Source of the DNA: Thuidium tamariscinum
Lineage: Eukaryota > Streptophyta > Bryopsida > Hypnales > Thuidiaceae
Length of the DNA: 64,000 nt
Direction of reading: 5' to 3'
NCBI GenBank assembly: GCA_947034885.2
Contig: OX344753.2
Coordinates: 19,344,001-19,408,000, forward strand
Shown here in pieces: positions 58,149-64,000 of the stretch (position 1 is the first letter of the stretch; every line of letters starts with the position of its first letter). Below the pieces are notes generated by a model that was not told the origin of the DNA, ran no database searches, and saw nothing but the letters and a program-made list of their open reading frames with translations. The position numbers were made by a program, and so were the translations under genes.

Positions 58149-58424
58149 AGGTAGGTACACCCAAAAACACCAATTTTTCATACTGTGCCTAGTTCCTGTT
58201 ATTATGTTGTTCACATTTTTCTACAGTCTTGTTGGTGAGTGAAAGCATGTTCCAACGCACCAAAGAACGTAGGATTTGGATACCGTATGCAAAAGTTATT
58301 AATAGTCAAATTGTGTTTCTGAAAGCGCCATCTACAGTCTGGGTACATGACTGATTTTGAAAATGTATGCAAGTTGTACAGGGCGCTTTAAGGTCAGGTG
58401 CCATTTTGGGCGGTGTACCTACCT
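58149..58424. mobile_element. TA-flanked MITE, AGGTAGGTACACCCAAAA family, copy d (276 bp)
   Basis: The ends are AGGTAGGTACACCCAAAA and TTTTGGGcgGTGTACCTACCT-like, with a 2-base insertion in the right end. TA flanks it at 58147-58148 and 58425-58426. Same orientation as copies a and c. Confidence 0.86.
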
Positions 58425-58694
58425 TAGTAGGACTTCTACTGGACGGTACAGATTGTGAATTTGTTCATTCTCGGCTTCTAGTAGAAACACCCAACTGACA
58501 AACTGACCCGTAGATAGTCCAAGCCCTCGGCCTGCCCTGCACTGCAGGTTTTGACATTCAACTGCCTCTGCGAAATTTGTAAACATGAAAAAATTCACTG
58601 AGTAAGTGATGCAAGCAACTCACCGACCAAATAGAGTCGACACTGATTTCGTGGAAGCCTCGATTCGACTGATCCATTCTACAGTTATTACAAA

Positions 58695-60103
58695 CTATAA
58701 AGAGGACTTGGCTCGGAAGATGCTGGCGACCACCAAACCCGGGTAAGACTCCACCTGGTCCTGTACAAAGGGATTACAAGGGATTGCATGAAGATAATGT
58801 GGCACAAGCAGGAGATGCCACGTAAGCAGAAAAACAACGGATTCCGAAATTAAATGACTGAAATGGAACTCACAACACCCTTTTTTTTGTGGGCACTGGC
58901 AATGCGGGCCAGATGGGCCGGGTGCCACCATTTTTTATTCTTCTGTTTTTTGGCACAACTTAACTTAAGGAACTCCAATTTTGTTCCAATGCCCAGTCGT
59001 CGTAAAGGACAATATACGACTTGGTGATGCCTCGGAAGGAGCCACTCTTTATGCTCTCAATCCGGAACTACAGTAGTTACGTCATAAGTGAAGCACTTGT
59101 CAAAATGTGGTGACAATCACCCCAATGCGAAGTCAATGTGGTCGTGTCTAATACTCGTTGGTCTAGAGAGAGAATTGTAATCCGTAGCATTCATGAGTGC
59201 AGAAAAAGTAGTCACCCTCAAACATTCAGTTTGCAAAGTAGCTACGGTAGATGACAAGTTGAGCTTTTGTCCAATAACCTTCTCAGGTTTCAGTCCTATT
59301 TCTCTCTCAAATCTACTGTCACTATAGTACAATACAGAACTAAGTTGACTCAGCAACAAAACTGTGTCATTTTTCGTTGCGAGCAAGAGTAAAAATTATG
59401 ACCCGTTAACATAAATTCAATAAAAACTTACAATCTGATGAACCCGCCAAGCACAAAACTGTTAAATGTTCTTGGTTTTTCCTATTCGTGTTCATCAAAG
59501 TGTAAGTTTTTAACGCACACAAGAATACAACTTCGCAACATGTCTTACACGTTTTCAACCCTCATGGCTACGAAGTTTTAACATCCGTAAAATGTGGAGA
59601 CAAGTTGAAATATTCTTGCATACATAGACTTTGCAGTGACACACTAACAGGATAAATCAGTACTAATGGTCCATTCTCATCAAGAATGAGTCTGTTGATG
59701 AGTCCTCCGTCATCGCCAGTCTTCAACTTCTAAAATCAAACAAAACAGGCCCAATTTACTGTACTGTACAAAGACAGAGTATTTTGAATCACAAGGTGAA
59801 AGATGAGAGATGAGTGATACCTGTGATTTCTTATATGTGCCCCCAGCCGCAATCATAATCCTCTCCGGCGAGCAGAATCCTGCGGAAAAGAGGCAAGTGA
59901 ATACTGTAAGGATAAGAAAATGAATGGATATTTGGCTGATGTGCAAGACGAAGACAATAACCGTAATTGTGTGAATGCATGCAAGGAAAGACTATCACGA
60001 AACCCTTCTTGCAGTACATCCTAATAAATTTCTGATGAGTGGATTCCGAGAGATTGCCCCTTCCACTCCCACGTCTGTGAAGAATTACCCACCAGGAGAA
60101 CAA
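58695..60103 (-). other. Possible unresolved minus-strand gene or gene remnant
   Basis: Several short frames with coding-like sequence and plausible splice edges lie in order on the minus strand. They are FCSPERIMIAAGGTYKKSQ (ending at a CAG|GTATC donor, about 59821), KTGDDGGLINRLILDENGPL (about 59725-59668, after TTTTAG), RFEREIGLKPEKVIGQKLNL (about 59310-59250), and GITKSYIVLYDDWALEQNW (about 59036-58980). QVESYPGLVVASIFRAKSSL ends at a stop near 58695. GC content here (roughly 43 percent by eye) is well above neighbouring intergenic DNA. I could not join the pieces into one frame with confidence and recognise no family. Confidence 0.3.
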
Positions 60104-61553
60104 TTACAACTTCGCGTACGCGGCGAGAGATAAATCCAGCCTCTTTTTGAGATTTACCTGGGTTCAATAAAATTCTTGAGTAAACTAAGCTGGTAATCGA
60201 AGGTTCGCATCGTTACATTAATCCTCTCCAGATACCTAAGATCAGCTCATCTCTTGTATCTACAGTAAGGCTTCAATCAAATTGAAATTCATGTCATAGT
60301 CTCTTGGCAATTTAGGTGAAATGTTCCATGTAATGTACCACTGTAGGACACTCTATGCTACGTCAGTTCAAGAACGTTTGTTATGTTGTTCACCAAATTG
60401 TAGTTCCCACGTCGATATTCCAAAGAATCAAGTGATTTCTCACTAGAGGATGGAAGATTCTTGGAGGGGATTGTAATTAAGGTGATCATTGACAATTCAC
60501 TAATGTAGTAATGTCTGTATTTTCGTGAGAAGCAAACTGAAGGGACCTAACAAGAACAGGTTAACAATGACAGTCATGCGTCATTTCAAAACAGTAAAAA
60601 GAGAAACTCCAACAAACCTACTAAACAAGCAGGGAATAAATTGAGACGTCGAGGCACGATCCTTAATTGACCATGGAGAGCGGTTGCATGCCAGTGGCCG
60701 GGTAGAATTGAGGGTGAGGGGAAATATCAGATGTGCATTCGAAGCAGCCTGGCTGCTTCTGCTCCTGCCTACTCCCCCTCAGGCAACCGACCGCCTTGTA
60801 ACAATACTTGCTTTCGATATACGAGTAACATCTAGTAGAAGACTACTGTAGAAGTTGTGCTGCTTACCATTGGAAATGAAATGTAAAAGAATCTCTTCTA
60901 CCTTGTTTTGCAAAGTTAATCTCAGTTTACTCTTCAAGCCAATGACTACCCACTGTCGTTCACGCATGAGAATATGCCAAAGCCTTCTCAATTTCCTGCT
61001 TGACTCGCTACTTACCTCTTAATTGGCACTATTTACAGAAGATGCTCCGTCCGACACCCATGGCTACTATCTCCTTTTAACTTACTCAAGGATGTCATGA
61101 AAAGGAAGGGTTGATGCATCTCCTCTTCTGAAATGGCTGCATGCCACCTGTGGATAGTATAAGCCCCTCCGCGGGATTACACTTTCACGAAGCGGATCAG
61201 CAAAGTAGCCCGAAAGCATCTCCTCGAAGCAACGTTTCGCCATTGATATTGCTTGCAGCAGCTGGAGGTCGTTTACCGAAGGTGGGGCCGGTAATTTGGA
61301 ACATTCAGTTAGTTGTCATGCTCTTCTGCCACTTGGCCTATCAATCGTTGTAGATCATGTTTCTTGGATATCAAATAAATTAGACTAAAAGGCATTAAGT
61401 AAAAGTGCGTCATACCTGGACATGGATCGTGGAGCGTGGGTCTCAAGCACTTAAAGTTCTCTTGTAGGTTCGTTCTTCATGTTTGTAATTAGTCCCCTGC
61501 ATCAAGCAGCGCCTCTGCTCTTCTGGTGGAGTCTGTTGCAATTTGAGTCAGTA
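60104..61553. other. Intergenic/leader region between the possible minus-strand gene and the GDSL gene
   Basis: GC-richer than the deep intergenic regions. A frame on the minus strand at 60779-60991 (RQWVVIGLKSKLRLTLQNKV) could be an exon of an unrecognised gene, but no splice partner was identified. The right end is the promoter and leader of the GDSL gene. Confidence 0.35.
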
Positions 61554-64000
61554 ATGAGACGAGGTTCAATTGCAATGGGGAGCAGAGCAACGCTGACGCT
61601 CGCGCTTCTGGCTCTCGCGGCAGTCTTCAATTCAGGTACGAATTCGTCCTTCAGGTGCCTCGCTCCAGTATTATTAATATTGCAACTGTCAGTACGGAAA
61701 CCATTGAAACTGTAACAGAATTAATGAATGTATGTCTTCCAGAACCTTCAGTCAATTCATTTGGACTTCTAGCTAGAGATCCACAATTATATCGACTTAT
61801 TGTGATCGAAGGAGAGAGAAATCTGGTCTTTGTGGTTTGTGTTAACACTAACTTGTTGCTTGACAGACCTCAATTAATCAATTCTCAAGTCCTAGAATAT
61901 ACTCGGTATCATACTTTCATAAGGAAATGAGTAGTCACAGGAACGATCACAGTTACGAGCTAAATCATAAATTTTCGGAGATGAGATTAAGGTTGGACGA
62001 GAACTTCAGTATAGGAGGTTTTCAAATCGGGTGTAGATATATGGACATTGATTCGGGATCTTCATGGACTGACATATGTTGAGTTGGGATGCCCACAATA
62101 TCAGTGGACGCGCAGAAGACAACACTCCTGTTTGCATTTGGTGATTCCTACGCCGACGTTGGAAACCTACCGAAGACAGGACCCAACCTCGGCAAAGGAT
62201 GGGTGTATCCTTACGGAATCACATGGCCAACGCCGAACGGGGTGGCCACCCCTGCAGGCCGCTACTCCGACGGCAAGATTCAAACGGATTGGCTCGGTAA
62301 GTTGGAAATTAGTTTAGTCTTCAAAGCCTCTTCATTAGCAGCTAAAAATCTTGTGCCAAGAATCAGTCAGAGTAGAGATTTCTTCCATGGCATGTGTCAC
62401 TGTCATGACCATGAAAAAGTAGCTCACAAATCGATGGAGCACTTTAGACTGAATCTCAAGTCCGAAGTACGTCCTACTTTTTGAGCGAAACCGATTAGAA
62501 CTTGGGGCAATCCCAAGTTCAGAGGTCCAGTTCCATGAAAAATATTTGACGTGGTAGCATGTTTAGGAAGATTGACGAGGGAGCTAGATCTCGAGCAAAA
62601 GTGGGTCTCGCTAAAATGAAATCCCAACTCAGCATCCAAGTCCCACTTTTAATGTTTATTTATTGCACCGACGGTTAGCCTTGAAAATTTGGTCCTCGAG
62701 TAGAAAGATTCCTAGATTCTCGTCAGGCTATGAATCTTTCAAACCTCTGCGCACTCAGTTGTTGCGCACTCTGATATGCATTTGATACATAGCAACGGGG
62801 TGGTGAGATGCTTTCCGACATACCTGGTCAGATTCTCGAACCTCTTGGTGATAGCAGCTATTAAACCTTGGTCTCGAAGTTGAGGAGATTTGAAACCACC
62901 GACGTAGAGTGAGCCTTCGATGACTCACTTGACTGTAAATTCAACTTCTCCTGGGAAGATTGAATCCATCTGCGTGTCTTTCTCTGGAGTGTACTAACAC
63001 AAGTTCGGCGAATTTTATCTCTGGATGATGATGCAGCGGACCTACTGGGACTCCCCGTGTACCCTCCGCCATATTTGTACTCGGCCAACCAGGACACATC
63101 CTCCGGGGTAAACTTCGCAGTGGGAGGTTCAGGGGTGACCTATGATAACGGCGCAGTCAGTTTGGGCGCGCAGGTGGACAATTTCCAGCTCTTCCTTCGC
63201 ACCGATCCTTACTCCAAGACCGAGCTTGCCAACTCCTTGACGCTCGTCTCCGTCGTGGGAAATGACTACCTGTCTTTCAAGGGGACAACCTCAGCGGTGA
63301 GTCTTCGTCACGCCTAATAGTTGAAGTATGCATCATTCAACCCTAACCCCTAAAAGACAGAGAAGACGTGTCTTAGAAAGAGAAATTCAATTGATCACTG
63401 CGTGCAAATCCAATTCACTGAGACCAGATTAAACATCACTAGAATTACTGAAGAACATTGCACTAGTTGATCAATTTCACTCATGAGAACGTCCTCACAC
63501 GACCCGAAGAATACTGACAAAGCACGAGGTCCAATCTGACGACTGAAACCGTGAATGATTCTTCCCAACAGGAGCTCTTCGTGTTCATTGAGAGGGTGGT
63601 GACAGGAATTCAAGCCAATTTGCAACGACTCTACGACCTGGGCGTCCGCAATGTCCTGGTAGACAACATGTTCGACGGAAACTGCGTCCCTCTCTACACG
63701 CGAGCCAATGGCTACAAGCAGTGTTCGAACGAGACGGGCCCCTTCATCCAGATACACAACGCCTTCCTCCTGGGAGCCGTGCAAAGCATCAACGCCAACA
63801 ACCCGGGCGCACGCTTCATCATCTTGGACCAGTGGTCTGCCTTCAACCGGCTGTTCCAACAAGCGAGTCAGGGCGGTTTTAAGCTCGGACTGAAGCCGTG
63901 TTGCGAAGGAATCACCAACACGACATTCTGCGGAGATGTGGACGCCACTGGGAAGTGGTTGTACACTGTGTGCAAGCACCGAGGGGATGCCATCTTCTGG
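61554..64000 (+). CDS. GDSL-type esterase/lipase, partial at window end
   Basis: Four visible exons: 61554-61635, 62105-62296, 63037-63296 and 63572-64000 (continuing), with frame kept and 321 residues seen. The start could be 61554 (MRRGSIAMGSR) or the next ATG at 61575; both leave a signal peptide (LTLALLALAAVFNS). Block I is FAFGDSYADVGN, with the nucleophile Ser at residue 42 (GDSY rather than GDSL). FAVGGSGV (about 118-125) carries the block II Gly. VVGNDY (164-169) is block III, with the oxyanion Asn; the usual leading Gly of GxND is Val here. CCEG and a C-terminal FCGDVDATGKWLY follow. The last bases encode GDAIFW, so the Asp-x-x-His block should begin directly beyond the edge. Likely a secreted SGNH hydrolase acting on lipid or acyl esters; substrate unknown. 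Confidence 0.93.

Noticed and set aside
1..64000. tRNA and rRNA genes
   Set aside because: I looked for the T-loop GGTTCRANTCC pattern and for rRNA landmarks and found none that fit; a tRNAscan/Infernal run would be decisive.

Overview
The window is nuclear DNA of a land plant. Support comes from spliceosomal introns with GT..AG ends in every multi-exon gene, a U2 snRNA with a plant-type promoter, and land-plant protein families: a complex III QCR10-like subunit, PEX19 ending in a CaaX box, a TPRA1/CAND-type seven-helix protein, and a GDSL lipase. Intergenic DNA is very AT-rich and full of small DNA transposons, while exons and leaders are GC-richer. I cannot name the species. A bryophyte or other early-diverging plant is my guess, held weakly. 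I saw no long retrotransposon ORF or reverse-transcriptase motif.

Layout from left to right. 1-3.0 kb (-): SERINC/TDE1 gene, with its last exon(s) beyond the left edge. 3-10 kb: TTAA-flanked inverted-repeat elements and MITEs. 9.9-10.1 kb (-): U2 snRNA. 12.8-14.6 kb: a clean non-autonomous CACTA element with a 3-bp target duplication. 14.8-19.6 kb: a nest of foldback, TTAA and MITE elements. 21.1 kb (+): intronless TPRA1/CAND homologue. 23.2-24.7 kb (+): three-exon small membrane protein of unknown function. 27.7-30.4 kb (+): PEX19. 32.4 kb (+): a 59-residue QCR10-like subunit.

34.3-42.7 kb is a large palindrome: two arms of 3,662 bp with no mismatch seen, around a 1,071-bp spacer. The spacer begins with two short copies of sequence from the left side (23 bp and 281 bp), which looks like template switching. 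After it come a structured MITE, a 273-bp TA-flanked MITE, a possible divergent gene, and the eight-exon CTP:phosphocholine cytidylyltransferase gene (45.4-48.3 kb, +).

48.3-58.4 kb is again repeat-rich and gene-poor. 58.7-60.1 kb may hold an unrecognised minus-strand gene. 61.5 kb to the right edge is a GDSL esterase/lipase gene, cut by the window end just before its Asp-x-x-His block. The genes are ordinary housekeeping genes with no visible shared pathway. The unusual content is in the repeats: the recent palindrome and a TTAA-specific family of inverted-repeat elements.
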